Source of the DNA: DASUPK01 sp036265435
GTDB lineage: Bacteria > Actinomycetota > Thermoleophilia > Solirubrobacterales > 70-9
Length of the DNA: 23,184 bases
Direction of reading: 5' to 3'
Assembly: GCA_036265435.1 (NCBI GenBank)
Contig: DATAPB010000300.1
Location: 1-23,184 of the forward strand
The translations under genes were made by a program, and so were the position numbers. The notes under the pieces were generated by a model. That model made no database searches. It was not told where the DNA came from and was given only the letters and a program-made list of their open reading frames with translations. This document shows positions 7,017 through 15,223 of this stretch, piece by piece; the first letter of the stretch is position 1, and every line of letters starts with the position of its first letter.

Positions 7017-8309
7017 ATGGCGATACGAGAGATCCCCCGCACCACCATGCCGCCTCTGACTGACTTCCTGGCGGAGTACGTCTACGCGCGCGAGCCGGTG
7101 GTGCTCACCGATCTCTTCGAGGGCGCGGAGGTGGACCAGATCAGCACCGTCGAGGACGCCGTACGCGTCTGGGGCGACGTCAATCTGGTCGTCCAGGAGG
7201 AGTACACGAGCGCCGAGGGCAAGGCCGCCCCCCCGGAGCCGAGCGTGATGTCGCTTCGTGACTACGTCGACTTCTCGCGGTCGAACCCCTCGACCCGCCT
7301 CTGCTGCACGGAGTACGACACGCCGGCCCGCGTGCTCGCCTCTTTCGAGCTCCCCGAGATGTGCCAGGTAACGCACCCGGGCGAGGAGATCCTCGGCCTG
7401 CCGAAGAAGTACGGCGACTTCGATCTCGTGACCGCCATCTTCCTGGCGAACGCGGGCAACGTGGGCCACCTGCACTTCGATGGCGACCAGCGCGACGTCA
7501 TCCTCCACCAGGTCTACGGGCGCAAGCGTGTCGTGCTCTTCCCGCCGGCGGCCGCGAAGCACCTCCGGACCCTCGACGGCCCCTACTCGCGCCCCTCGCT
7601 GGCGGGCGTCTATCTGGAGGACATGAGCCTGGAGGAGAAGCTCGACTGGGTCGAGCGCGCCGGCGGATACCACACGGTGCTCGAGCCGGGGGAGACGGTC
7701 TACATCCCGATGCTGATGTGGCACCACCTCGAGTACCTGGACGATGCGATGTCGTTCAACTACCGCTTCGGCCGCACCCGCTACGGCCGCTTCCTCTCGG
7801 TCGACAACTTCCACCGCGACCCATACATCCAGAACGTCGCGGCGAAGATGGTCGGGCCGGAGGACGTCCTGCGGGACTTCGAGCCCGTGATCGATGAGAT
7901 CGCCGCCGCCTACCTCCAGCCGGCGACCGACGTCCGGCACAAGGTGCGGGATATGCGCGCGCTCTTCAGACGCCTCTGCGCCGACATCTCACCCGAGGCC
8001 GCGCCGGAGGAGCTCTGCCCGCCGGAGCGCGAGGAGGAGCAGGTCACCCGGATCGCCGAGGGCAACGACATGAAGGGCGGGCTCAAGTACGAGGACCCCG
8101 TGTTGATCGCCCGAACCCGGCCCGCCGGCCAGATCGACGACCGGCAGAGGGAGATGGTCCGCAGCGGCGCGACCCGCGCCGGCTACTCGGACGAGGCGAT
8201 GCGGACGATCCTCCGCAACCGGCTGGGCAAGGACGACGTTGACGAGTTGACCAAGGCCGAGGCGGCGCAGATGGTGGCCTATCTTGCGAGCCCCGGCGCC
8301 GCCTGGTGA
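7017..8309 (+). CDS. FIH-like JmjC/cupin_8 Fe(II)/2-oxoglutarate-dependent oxygenase
   Basis: A 430-residue protein whose first 270 residues match the cupin_8/JmjC class. The metal ligands are the HFD motif (His153, Asp155) in NVGHLHFDGDQ and a distal His in YIPMLMWHH (His236 or His237), followed by SFNYRFG. The run GETVYIPMxxWHH is strikingly like the asparaginyl hydroxylase FIH. VYGRKRVVLFPP (166-177) is the usual strand after the HxD. The predicted reaction is hydroxylation using O2 and 2-oxoglutarate, possibly of an amino acid or peptide intermediate. About 150 C-terminal residues form a charged helical extension I do not recognise. The methyltransferase starts 10 nt after the stop, so the two are probably co-translated. 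The substrate is unknown. Confidence 0.87.
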   Translation: MAIREIPRTTMPPLTDFLAEYVYAREPVVLTDLFEGAEVDQISTVEDAVRVWGDVNLVVQEEYTSAEGKAAPPEPSVMSLRDYVDFSRSNPSTRLCCTEYDTPARVLASFELPEMCQVTHPGEEILGLPKKYGDFDLVTAIFLANAGNVGHLHFDGDQRDVILHQVYGRKRVVLFPPAAAKHLRTLDGPYSRPSLAGVYLEDMSLEEKLDWVERAGGYHTVLEPGETVYIPMLMWHHLEYLDDAMSFNYRFGRTRYGRFLSVDNFHRDPYIQNVAAKMVGPEDVLRDFEPVIDEIAAAYLQPATDVRHKVRDMRALFRRLCADISPEAAPEELCPPEREEEQVTRIAEGNDMKGGLKYEDPVLIARTRPAGQIDDRQREMVRSGATRAGYSDEAMRTILRNRLGKDDVDELTKAEAAQMVAYLASPGAAW

Positions 8310-8319
8310 ACATCTTCGG

Positions 8320-9228
8320 ATGACCACCGAGGAGCTCGTCGGCCGCCTCCTGGAGTTCGGCCGAGCGAACTCGGTCCAGAGCCTGATCTCCGCCGCTCCC
8401 TATCTGGAGGCGCTCGGCGAGGCATTCGCGGATCGCGACGTTCGCTCGGTGACTGCCAAGGAGTTGAGCGACTTCCATCGCGCGGCCGGCGCCGAGCTCG
8501 CGGAGCCGGTGATGGCCGGGCTGAAGCGAAAGTCGCTCGGCTGGGAGGCGATCTACTCCTCGCGGTCGCGACAGCTGATCGGGCAGCTGCAGTGGGAGAG
8601 CGAGAGGCCGGTCAGCGCCCTCGTCGAGCTCTTCGACCGGCCGGGCTTCGGCCCGCGGACCGTGCTCGAGCTGGGCTGCGGCGACGGCCTCAATGCGGTC
8701 TTCATGGCGAGCCGGGGATCACGGGTGACTGCCGTCGACGTCTCCCGCACGGCCGTCGAGATGGCCCGGCAGAAGGCGCGCGAGGCCAGGGTGGAGGTCG
8801 AGTTCGTGGAGGGCGACGTCTTCGAGCTCGAGCCGCGCGAGCAGCGCTACGAGCTCGTCTTCGATCGCGGCCTGCTCCACCATCTGCCCGTCTTCCGGTT
8901 CGAGGACTACAAGCAGCTGGTCGCGGACCGGGTTGCGCCGGCCGGGCACTTCCACCTGATCTGCCACCACGTCTCCACCCGCCCCACGGTGGCTCTGGAC
9001 GCGACCTACGGCGGAGCGATGGGAAAGCTGATCGGCTACCTGACGGGGCCGCTGGTCGAGACTGGCTGCGGCTTCACCGACGAGGAGCTGCGGCAGATCT
9101 TCTCCGACCGCTTCGAGATCGAGTCGACCGAGGAGATCGACGACGACGAGGGCCGCCCTTTCCGGTTCGAGTCCGCGGTCATGCGACCGGCCGACAGAGC
9201 GGGCGAGCTGGGCGAGCGGAGCGGCTAG
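8320..9228 (+). CDS. Class I SAM-dependent methyltransferase with helical N-terminal extension
   Basis: A 302-residue protein. Residues 112-230 form a Rossmann methyltransferase: VLELGCGDG (115-123), the acidic AVDVS (138-142), EGDVFEL, then FDRGLLHHLP. The first 100 residues are helical and unlike the core, perhaps a substrate or partner domain. The chosen ATG is 10 nt after the stop of the oxygenase gene and a weak GGTGA precedes it; an in-frame TTG at 8284 would add 12 residues inside the upstream gene and is less likely. Pairing with the oxygenase suggests hydroxylation followed by methylation, though this is inference. The stop shares the palindrome CTAG with the stop of the convergent VOC gene. 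Confidence 0.87.
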   Translation: MTTEELVGRLLEFGRANSVQSLISAAPYLEALGEAFADRDVRSVTAKELSDFHRAAGAELAEPVMAGLKRKSLGWEAIYSSRSRQLIGQLQWESERPVSALVELFDRPGFGPRTVLELGCGDGLNAVFMASRGSRVTAVDVSRTAVEMARQKAREARVEVEFVEGDVFELEPREQRYELVFDRGLLHHLPVFRFEDYKQLVADRVAPAGHFHLICHHVSTRPTVALDATYGGAMGKLIGYLTGPLVETGCGFTDEELRQIFSDRFEIESTEEIDDDEGRPFRFESAVMRPADRAGELGERSG

Positions 9229-9611
9229 GAGTGGAAGACGGCCTCGATGTTGTGGCCGTCCGGATCGAGCACGAAGGCGCCGTAATACCCCTCGCTGTAC
9301 TCCGGTCGGGGGCCGGGCGCACCGTTGTCGGTTCCGCCGGCGGCCACGGCGGCGACGTGGAAGGCGTCCACCTGCTCCGCATTGTCCGCCGCGAAAGCGA
9401 TGTGGACCTGGCCACCGGGCTCGTATTCGTCGGAGATCACGAAGTCGTCCGCGTCCTTGGCCCCGAAGGAGATGTCGCGACGCTGATCGCTCCACGGCCC
9501 CAGCTCCTCGAACCCGAGCGGCGCCAGCGCCTGCGCGTAGAAGCGGCGGCTCCGCTCCAGGTCGGAGACGCCGATGGTGAGGTGGTCGATGATCACGCGC
9601 CGCTCAGGCAT
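9225..9611 (-). CDS. VOC-superfamily (glyoxalase/bleomycin-resistance-like) protein
   Basis: A 128-residue vicinal-oxygen-chelate protein, the usual size for a single two-module monomer. It starts with IDHLTIGVSDLERSRRFY and ends with GYYGAFVLDPDGHNIEAVFH. Likely metal ligands are His10, His70 and Glu123. VOC proteins of this type include lyases, dioxygenases and antibiotic-sequestering proteins; the substrate here is not predictable. ATG 9611 is preceded by GGTGAGG at close spacing and by a TACGGT hexamer 6 nt upstream. The gene may belong to the adjacent biosynthetic region (self-protection is possible) or be a generic metabolic gene at its border. Confidence 0.88.
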   Translation of the reverse strand: MPERRVIIDHLTIGVSDLERSRRFYAQALAPLGFEELGPWSDQRRDISFGAKDADDFVISDEYEPGGQVHIAFAADNAEQVDAFHVAAVAAGGTDNGAPGPRPEYSEGYYGAFVLDPDGHNIEAVFHS

Positions 9612-9617
9612 CGCCTC

Positions 9618-9623
9618 ACCGTA
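9618..9623 (-). promoter_or_regulatory. Possible -10 box (TACGGT) for the VOC gene
   Basis: TACGGT on the minus strand ends 6 nt before the ATG at 9611, the spacing expected for a leaderless actinobacterial mRNA. It overlaps the weak Shine-Dalgarno GGTGAGG, so only one of the two readings may be right. Confidence 0.3.
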
Positions 9624-9714
9624 GCGGGAGGACCCCGGGAGCTAAGCTCGATCGAGGCCGAGAAGAACGGCCGAAACGGGTCGCTCCCTCAGGGGCGCCC
9701 ATGCGTAAATCGAA

Positions 9715-9733
9715 CCCGAATCGCCGATTCGGG
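9715..9733. terminator. Perfect 8-bp hairpin in the mfd leader, attenuator- or terminator-like
   Basis: CCCGAATC (9715-9722) and GATTCGGG (9726-9733) form a perfect 8-bp stem with loop GCC. CGAA before it can also pair with TTCG just after it across a 2-nt bulge. On the plus strand it is followed by CTTTCGT, only a short T run. It ends 16 nt before the mfd ATG, and no plus-strand gene ends nearby, so it sits in the mfd 5' leader or controls antisense transcription leaving mfd. Confidence 0.5.
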
Positions 9734-9749
9734 CTTTCGTCGTGCGTAG

Positions 9750-12700
9750 ATGAGTCTGAGACCGCTGCTCCAGATCGCGAATGAGGACGAGCGCCTGCGA
9801 GCGCTCCGCTCGACCGTGGGCGCAGCCGACGGCATGGTGGAAGCCTACGTCTCCGCATCCATGCGCCCCTACCTGCTCGCGGCGCTGATCGGCGGGGACG
9901 AGGGCGCGAACGCCGGGCCGTCGCTGATCGTCGCTGCCGACGACCGCGCCGCCCGCGACCTCGCCCGGGACCTGAAGGCCTTCCTGGCGCTGCGGCCGGT
10001 CCACCTCTACCCGTCGCGGGGGACCACCTTCGAGTCGCACCTCGACCCACCTCCGCACCTGGCCGGGCTGAGGATCGCCGCGATGAACGCGCTCGCCGAT
10101 CCCACCGCGGTGGTTGTGGCGAGCGCGATCGCGCTGGCGGAGAAGGTCCCCGACCCGTCGCTGCGGCCCGAGACCCTGGCGTTGCACCGGGGCGAGAGCG
10201 TCGATCTCGATGACGTCACTCTGCTCCTGGCCGACGCAGGCTATGAGCGCATCGATCAGGTCGAGGAACGCGGCCAGTTCGCGGTTCGCGGCGGGATCCT
10301 CGACGTCTACCCGGCGACCGAGGAGCAGGCGATCCGTGTCGAGCTGTTCGGCGATGAGATCGACTCGATGCGGCGCTTCTCGGTCTTCACCCAGCGCTCG
10401 CTGGGCGAGACGGAGCGGGTCGAGCTTGCTCCGGCGGCCGAGCTGTCGGCCGAGCATCGGGACGACGTCGATCCGGGCGATTTCCTGGCCGTCCTGGACC
10501 TGATCCCCTCTGAGGCCTTGGTGGTGATCGCCGCCGCCGAGGAGATTCCGGGGGCGCTCCACGACTTCTGGGAGGACGTCACCGCCGTCGCCGAGGAGGC
10601 CGACGTCCGCCCGTTCTATGTCGACGTGTCCGAGTCGCTCCCCTCGAGGGCCAGGCTGTCGTTGGGTGCGGACTCCGGCCAGGACCATTCCTTCAGGGCG
10701 CAGCGCGCTGAGTTCCCCTCGCGGACTCTCGCCGAGGCGGAGGGGGAGCTCGAGAAGCTGATCCGCTCGGGCTATCGGACTGTGGTCGCCTTCGACGGCC
10801 GCGGGGAGGCAGAGCGCACCCGTTACAACCTGAGCCGTCTCGACGTTCCCTTCCTGGGCGATCGGGTCCCGGAGGAGCCGGGTGTCAGCTTCGCCGAGGC
10901 GAGGCTCCGTGAGGGCTTTCTCTCGCCGGAGCTGCAGCTGGCCGTGATCCCTCAGCGCCGGCTCGTGCACCGCCGCCGCGCTACCCCGGCGGTATCCGCT
11001 CGAGCGCGGCTCGCTGCGGCGATCGAGCTGCGGGTCGGCGACTTCGTGGTCCACGAGGACCACGGGGTCGCCCGGTTCTCCGGCTTCGACACGAAGACAC
11101 TCGCCGGCGTCACCCGGGACTACCTGGAGCTCGAGTATCGCGGCGGCGACCGCGTCTTCGCGCCGACCGACCAGCTCGCCCGGATCAGCCGCTACATCGG
11201 CGCCGAGGGCGACGAGCCCGCATTGAGCCCGCTCGGCGGCAAGCGCTGGCAGAACATGAAGTCCCGCGCGCGGCGCGCCGCCCAGGCGATGGCCGGCGAC
11301 CTGATCAACCTCTACGCCGAGCGCCAGGTGCGCAAGGGACACGCGTTCTCGCCCGACGGCGAGATGCAGATGGGGTTCGAGGCAGCTTTCCCGTACCGCG
11401 AGACGGCGGACCAGATGGATGCGATCGACGCCGTCAAGGCCGACATGGAGTCCGAGCGGCCGATGGACCGCCTGATCTGCGGCGACGTGGGCTACGGCAA
11501 GACGGAGATCGCGCTGCGCGCCGCGCACAAGGCGGCGGTCGACGGCAAGCAGGTGATGATGCTCGTCCCGACGACGATCCTCGCGCAGCAGCACTTCGGC
11601 ACATTCCGCGAGCGCTTCGCCGACACCGCCTTCAACGTCGAGATGGTCTCGCGGCTGCGCAAGCCGGCCGAGGTCAAGGAGGTTCTCCAGCGCTTCGGTG
11701 ACGGTCGCGTCGACATCCTGATCGGCACCCACCGGCTGCTCTCCCGGGACGTCCGCGGCAAGGACCTCGGCCTGATGATCGTCGACGAGGAGCAGCGCTT
11801 CGGCGTCAAGCAGAAGGAGCTTCTCCGGCAGCTGAAGCTCAAGGTCGACGTGCTCTCGCTCTCGGCGACGCCGATCCCGCGCACCCTGCAGATGTCGCTC
11901 GCGGGCCTGCGCGACATCTCGGTGATCGAAACGCCGCCGGAGGGCCGCCGCCCGGTGCGGACCCACGTCGGGCCCTATGACGAGGACCTGGTCAGGCGGG
12001 CGATCCTGCGCGAGAAGGACCGCGGCGGCCAGGCCTTCTTCCTGCACAACCGGATCGACACGCTGCACGAGACCGCCGAGCGCCTGCGGGCGCTCTGCCC
12101 CGGGGTGGGCTTTGCCGAGGCGCACGGGCAGATGGACGAGCTCCAGCTGGAGGCGACGATGCTCGCCTTCGTCCGGGGCGAGCACGACGTCCTGATCGCC
12201 ACCACGATCATCGAGTCGGGGCTCGACATCCCCACCGCGAACACGCTTCTCGTCGAGCGGGCCGACCAGCTCGGGCTGGCGCAGGCCTACCAGATTCGCG
12301 GCCGGGTGGGTCGGAGCCGGGAGCGCGCCTTCGCCTACCTGCTCTACCCGTCCGCCGAGTCGCTGAGCCAGGACGCCGCGGCTCGCCTCGCCACCCTCTC
12401 GGACAACACCGAGCTCGGCTCGGGCTTCCGCGTCGCGATGCGCGACCTCGAGATCCGCGGCGCCGGCAACCTGCTGGGTGACGAGCAGTCCGGGCATGTC
12501 GCCGCAGTCGGCTTCGAGCTCTACTGCCAGATGCTCGAGGACGCCGCCGAGTCGCTCCGGGCCGGAGCCGCCGAGCTCCCGGACGAGCCCCGGGAGCCGG
12601 TGCGGATCGAGGTCGACGTGGACGCCTACGTCCCGTCGGACTACATCCCGTTCGAGGCGGCCAAGATCGACGTCCACCGCCGCGTCGCAGCGGCCCGCGA

Positions 12701-13046
12701 GCCGGGCGAGCTGCGCGCACTGCGCGAGGAGCTCGAGGACCGCTTTGGGCCGGTTCCCGGATCGGTCGCGAACCTGCTCGACCTGCAGCGGGTTCGCATC
12801 ACGCTCGGGGACGCCGGCGTGCGGACGGTCGAGTTCCGCGCGGGGCGCCTGCGGGTCTCGCCGGTCGAGCTCGACTCGGGCCAGGTCGAGACCCTCAACG
12901 AGCGGGTGGAGGACGCGATCTATGCGTGGCGGGAGCGGACCATCGCCGTGCCTGTGCCGGACGACCCCACGGCGCGCCTCGGGGCGTTGATCGCGGTCGC
13001 GGGGGGGATCTCCGCGGCCGGCGCGCCGGCCGCGGCCGTCAGCTGA
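9750..13046 (+). CDS. mfd: Mfd transcription-repair coupling factor
   Basis: A 1098-residue SF2 translocase that removes stalled RNA polymerase at lesions and recruits UvrA. The length is close to the family's usual 1100-1180. Order: an N-terminal UvrB-like module (about 20-330, with ERGQFAVRGGILDVYP), an RNA-polymerase-interacting domain around ELRVGDFVVHEDHGVARFSG, then the helicase core with Walker A GDVGYGKTE (Lys584, Thr585), DEEQ box (679-682), motif III SATPIPRTL, a TRG-like segment, motif VI QIRGRVGRSRE and a C-terminal TRCF domain. The ATG has no clear Shine-Dalgarno sequence and follows a hairpin. It begins the conserved mfd-mazG-eno-ftsB neighbourhood. Confidence 0.98.
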   Translation: MSLRPLLQIANEDERLRALRSTVGAADGMVEAYVSASMRPYLLAALIGGDEGANAGPSLIVAADDRAARDLARDLKAFLALRPVHLYPSRGTTFESHLDPPPHLAGLRIAAMNALADPTAVVVASAIALAEKVPDPSLRPETLALHRGESVDLDDVTLLLADAGYERIDQVEERGQFAVRGGILDVYPATEEQAIRVELFGDEIDSMRRFSVFTQRSLGETERVELAPAAELSAEHRDDVDPGDFLAVLDLIPSEALVVIAAAEEIPGALHDFWEDVTAVAEEADVRPFYVDVSESLPSRARLSLGADSGQDHSFRAQRAEFPSRTLAEAEGELEKLIRSGYRTVVAFDGRGEAERTRYNLSRLDVPFLGDRVPEEPGVSFAEARLREGFLSPELQLAVIPQRRLVHRRRATPAVSARARLAAAIELRVGDFVVHEDHGVARFSGFDTKTLAGVTRDYLELEYRGGDRVFAPTDQLARISRYIGAEGDEPALSPLGGKRWQNMKSRARRAAQAMAGDLINLYAERQVRKGHAFSPDGEMQMGFEAAFPYRETADQMDAIDAVKADMESERPMDRLICGDVGYGKTEIALRAAHKAAVDGKQVMMLVPTTILAQQHFGTFRERFADTAFNVEMVSRLRKPAEVKEVLQRFGDGRVDILIGTHRLLSRDVRGKDLGLMIVDEEQRFGVKQKELLRQLKLKVDVLSLSATPIPRTLQMSLAGLRDISVIETPPEGRRPVRTHVGPYDEDLVRRAILREKDRGGQAFFLHNRIDTLHETAERLRALCPGVGFAEAHGQMDELQLEATMLAFVRGEHDVLIATTIIESGLDIPTANTLLVERADQLGLAQAYQIRGRVGRSRERAFAYLLYPSAESLSQDAAARLATLSDNTELGSGFRVAMRDLEIRGAGNLLGDEQSGHVAAVGFELYCQMLEDAAESLRAGAAELPDEPREPVRIEVDVDAYVPSDYIPFEAAKIDVHRRVAAAREPGELRALREELEDRFGPVPGSVANLLDLQRVRITLGDAGVRTVEFRAGRLRVSPVELDSGQVETLNERVEDAIYAWRERTIAVPVPDDPTARLGALIAVAGGISAAGAPAAAVS

Positions 13047-13136
13047 GGCGCGCAGGATCCGAGACGCTCAGCTTGCCGGCGGGCGCCGGGTGCCCTGCCT
13101 CGGCTGGTCCTTAGAACCGACTTAGGGGTGTATGGC

Positions 13137-13142
13137 TATGCT
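13137..13142 (+). promoter_or_regulatory. Putative -10 box (TATGCT) for the parvulin gene
   Basis: TATGCT ends exactly 9 nt before the GTG at 13152. Upstream TTAG occurs twice 11 bp apart (13111, 13122), one helical turn, which may be a factor-binding or -35 area. This argues for GTG 13152 rather than GTG 13128, which would lie upstream of the box. Confidence 0.45.
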
Positions 13143-13151
13143 GCCGCCTCT

Positions 13152-14531
13152 GTGAGCCGGGGATTCTTCTCCAAGCGCAACATGGCGATCCTCTTCGGGG
13201 CGACCCTCGTCCTGCTGGTCGCGATCACGGCGGTCGCCATCGGCGTCGGCCACCCGAGCGTGCCCTCCGACGATGTCGCGGTTGTCGACGACGACGCTGT
13301 CGACGTTCCGGGCCTGTTCGAGGACGGCGTGATGAGCAAGGCGAACTTCAACCGGTTCCTGCTCCAGACGGCCAAGCAGAACAACCTGCAGCAGGTCCCG
13401 CAGCAGAGCGACCCGCAGTACAAGCAGCTCAAGGACCAGGCGATGCAGAGCGCGCTCCAGATCGGCTGGATCGTGGGGGAGGCGCACAAGCAGGGCCTCG
13501 AGTTCACGGACACGCAGATCCAGCAGTCGCTCCAGCAGATCAAGTCCCAGTTCAAGAGCCAGCAGGAGTACGAGCAGGCGCGCGATCAGGCCGGGCTGAC
13601 CGATGCGGACGTCGTCGAGCGGGCGAGGCTCCAGCTGATCCAGAACAAGATCCAGGACAACATCTCGAACAGCGTGGGGACCGTCTCCGACAGCGACGCG
13701 CGGGCCTTCTACGACGCCAACAAGTCGCAGTTCACGCAGCCGCCCAAGCGGACGATCCGGATCATCCAGAACAAGGACGCGAACCAGGTCAACCAGGCGC
13801 TGCAGGCGCTCCAGGCCGACTCGTCCCCGGCGAACTGGAAGAAGGTCGCCGCCCAGTATTCGACCGACCCGACCTCCAAGGACAAGGGCGGGCTGCGCGC
13901 GGACGTGGTGCCCGGCTCCTTCGAAACGAACCTCAACGACGCGATCTTCAAGGCCCCCACCGGCCAGGTCGAGGGCCCCGTGACGACCTCGACCGGCACG
14001 TTCATCTTCGAGGTCGAGTCGGCGACTCCCCAGACCGTCCAGGGCTTCGACGACACCGTCAGCAGCGCTCAGGGGGGCGCCGCCGCCAAGGTCAGCGACC
14101 AGATCAAGCAGCAGATCAAAAGCCAGCAGCAGCAGCAGGCTCTCACGGCCTTCGGCACCCAGTTCCGCGACTACTGGACCAACCTGACCCAGTGCGCGAG
14201 CGACTTCGTGGTGGCGGGCTGCGACAACTTCAACGGCGGCGGCCCGACCTGTGACCCGAGCAAGGTCGCCCAGCAGCCAGGGGGCGGCGGGACCGGCTGC
14301 CCCGCACCGGTGTTCGCCAGCTGCCAGGAGGGCTCCTCGGCAACGGGCGGCCAGGCCGGTCAGCTCCAGTGCACAGGCTCCGGCCCCACCCCCGGTGCTC
14401 CCGGCTCCGTCAAGCCGTTCGTCCCGGTGGTGGGTGGCGCGCCACAGGGGCCGCATCCGCCCGGCGCCGGCACCGGCGCCGGCGGTGGCGCCGGCAGCAT
14501 CTCGATTCCCGGCCTGACACCGGGCGGTTAG
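13152..14531 (+). CDS. Membrane-anchored parvulin-type peptidyl-prolyl isomerase/foldase (SurA/PrsA-like)
   Basis: A 459-residue protein with an uncleaved-looking N-terminal membrane segment (11-32, preceded by RGFFSKRN). The rest should face outside. A SurA-N-like helical part rich in Gln follows (about 60-185). The PpiC/rotamase domain (about 197-292) includes KRTIRIIQ, AQYSTDPTSKDKGGLRADV and PGSFETNLNDAIF, typical of parvulins. After a Gln-rich helix comes a low-complexity Gly/Pro-rich tail with six cysteines (348, 357, 367, 383, 391, 407), probably disulfide-bonded. There is no lipobox, so it is not a PrsA-type lipoprotein. It occupies the gap between mfd and mazG. A hairpin terminator follows the stop. 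An upstream GTG at 13128 is a less likely start. Confidence 0.85.
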   Translation: MSRGFFSKRNMAILFGATLVLLVAITAVAIGVGHPSVPSDDVAVVDDDAVDVPGLFEDGVMSKANFNRFLLQTAKQNNLQQVPQQSDPQYKQLKDQAMQSALQIGWIVGEAHKQGLEFTDTQIQQSLQQIKSQFKSQQEYEQARDQAGLTDADVVERARLQLIQNKIQDNISNSVGTVSDSDARAFYDANKSQFTQPPKRTIRIIQNKDANQVNQALQALQADSSPANWKKVAAQYSTDPTSKDKGGLRADVVPGSFETNLNDAIFKAPTGQVEGPVTTSTGTFIFEVESATPQTVQGFDDTVSSAQGGAAAKVSDQIKQQIKSQQQQQALTAFGTQFRDYWTNLTQCASDFVVAGCDNFNGGGPTCDPSKVAQQPGGGGTGCPAPVFASCQEGSSATGGQAGQLQCTGSGPTPGAPGSVKPFVPVVGGAPQGPHPPGAGTGAGGGAGSISIPGLTPGG

Positions 14532-14536
14532 CGCGA

Positions 14537-14562
14537 GGGTGCGCGAAAGCGCAACCCGTTTT
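14537..14562 (+). terminator. Intrinsic-terminator-like hairpin with GAAA tetraloop
   Basis: GGGT plus GCGC (14537-14544), loop GAAA (14545-14548), then GCGC, a bulged A and ACCC (14549-14557), followed by GTTTT (14558-14562). It begins 5 nt after the parvulin stop and its T run ends 2 nt before the mazG GTG. It should end parvulin transcription, or act as a regulatory hairpin at the mazG start. Confidence 0.55.
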
Positions 14563-14564
14563 CA

Positions 14565-15212
14565 GTGGCGAAGCCGTCCTACCTCGAATCCCTCGAGCAC
14601 CTCGACGAGGTGACCCGGCGGCTGCGCCGCGAGTGCCCCTGGGACCGTGAGCAGGATGCGCGCTCGATCGTCCCGCACACGGTCGAGGAGGCCTACGAGC
14701 TGGCCGACGCGGCCAACCGCGACGACACCGAGGCGATGGTCGATGAGCTCGGCGACGTCCTCTTCCAGGTGCTCTTCCTCTCGCTGCTCCTCGAGGAGCG
14801 CGGCGAGGGCGACCTGGCGGCGGTCGCCGAGTCCTGTGCTGCCAAGCTGATCCGCCGCCACCCCCACGTCTATGGCGAGCGCGATCTCGAGACTGCGGGC
14901 CAGGTGCTGGCGCAGTGGGAGGAGATCAAGCGCGAGGTGGAGGGGACCGGCGATCTGGAGCCGCTCGAGGGGCTGCCCGAAAATCTGCCCTCCCTGCTCT
15001 ACGCGCGCAAGGTCCTCCGCCGCATCGATCCAGAGGGCTCTTCAGGAAGCGAGAAGCCGGGCGGTCCATCGGCCGACCCCGAGGAGCGCGACGCGGCCGA
15101 GCGCCTCGTCGGCGAGCTCCTGCTGGAGGCCGTCAAGGTCTCGCGGCGGCTGGCAGTGGATCCCGAGCTCGCTCTCCGGCAGGCGACCCGGCGACTGGCC
15201 GACGGCTCCTGA
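14565..15212 (+). CDS. mazG: MazG nucleoside triphosphate pyrophosphohydrolase
   Basis: A 215-residue all-alpha NTP pyrophosphohydrolase that hydrolyses NTPs/dNTPs to monophosphates in nucleotide-pool control. The first MazG domain has CPWD (24-27), TVEEAYEL (39-46) and DELGDVLFQ (60-68), giving the Mg-binding ExxE...ExxD set (Glu42, Glu45, Glu61, Asp64). The C-terminal part ends in AVDPELALRQATRRL, as in two-domain MazG, but the intervening stretch (about 155-180) is short and Ser/Pro/Glu-rich, making the protein shorter than the 263-residue E. coli enzyme. GTG 14565 is the only start that keeps the family N-terminus. It has no Shine-Dalgarno sequence and lies right behind a terminator-like hairpin. 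eno follows after 26 nt. Confidence 0.93.
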   Translation: MAKPSYLESLEHLDEVTRRLRRECPWDREQDARSIVPHTVEEAYELADAANRDDTEAMVDELGDVLFQVLFLSLLLEERGEGDLAAVAESCAAKLIRRHPHVYGERDLETAGQVLAQWEEIKREVEGTGDLEPLEGLPENLPSLLYARKVLRRIDPEGSSGSEKPGGPSADPEERDAAERLVGELLLEAVKVSRRLAVDPELALRQATRRLADGS

Positions 15213-15223
15213 CCGCCTGCCGG

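Noticed and set aside
9642..12677. A 1011-codon open frame antisense to mfd
   Set aside because: It is a by-product of GC-rich codon use opposite a certain gene; its composition (Arg/Gly/Val/Asp-rich, no domain) is not protein-like.
13076..13089. CCGGC/GCCGG hairpin after mfd as a terminator
   Set aside because: Short GC-only stem without a T run; such palindromes arise often in this composition.
13128..13151. Earlier GTG start for the parvulin gene
   Set aside because: It lies upstream of the likely -10 box TATGCT and adds residues not needed by the membrane anchor.
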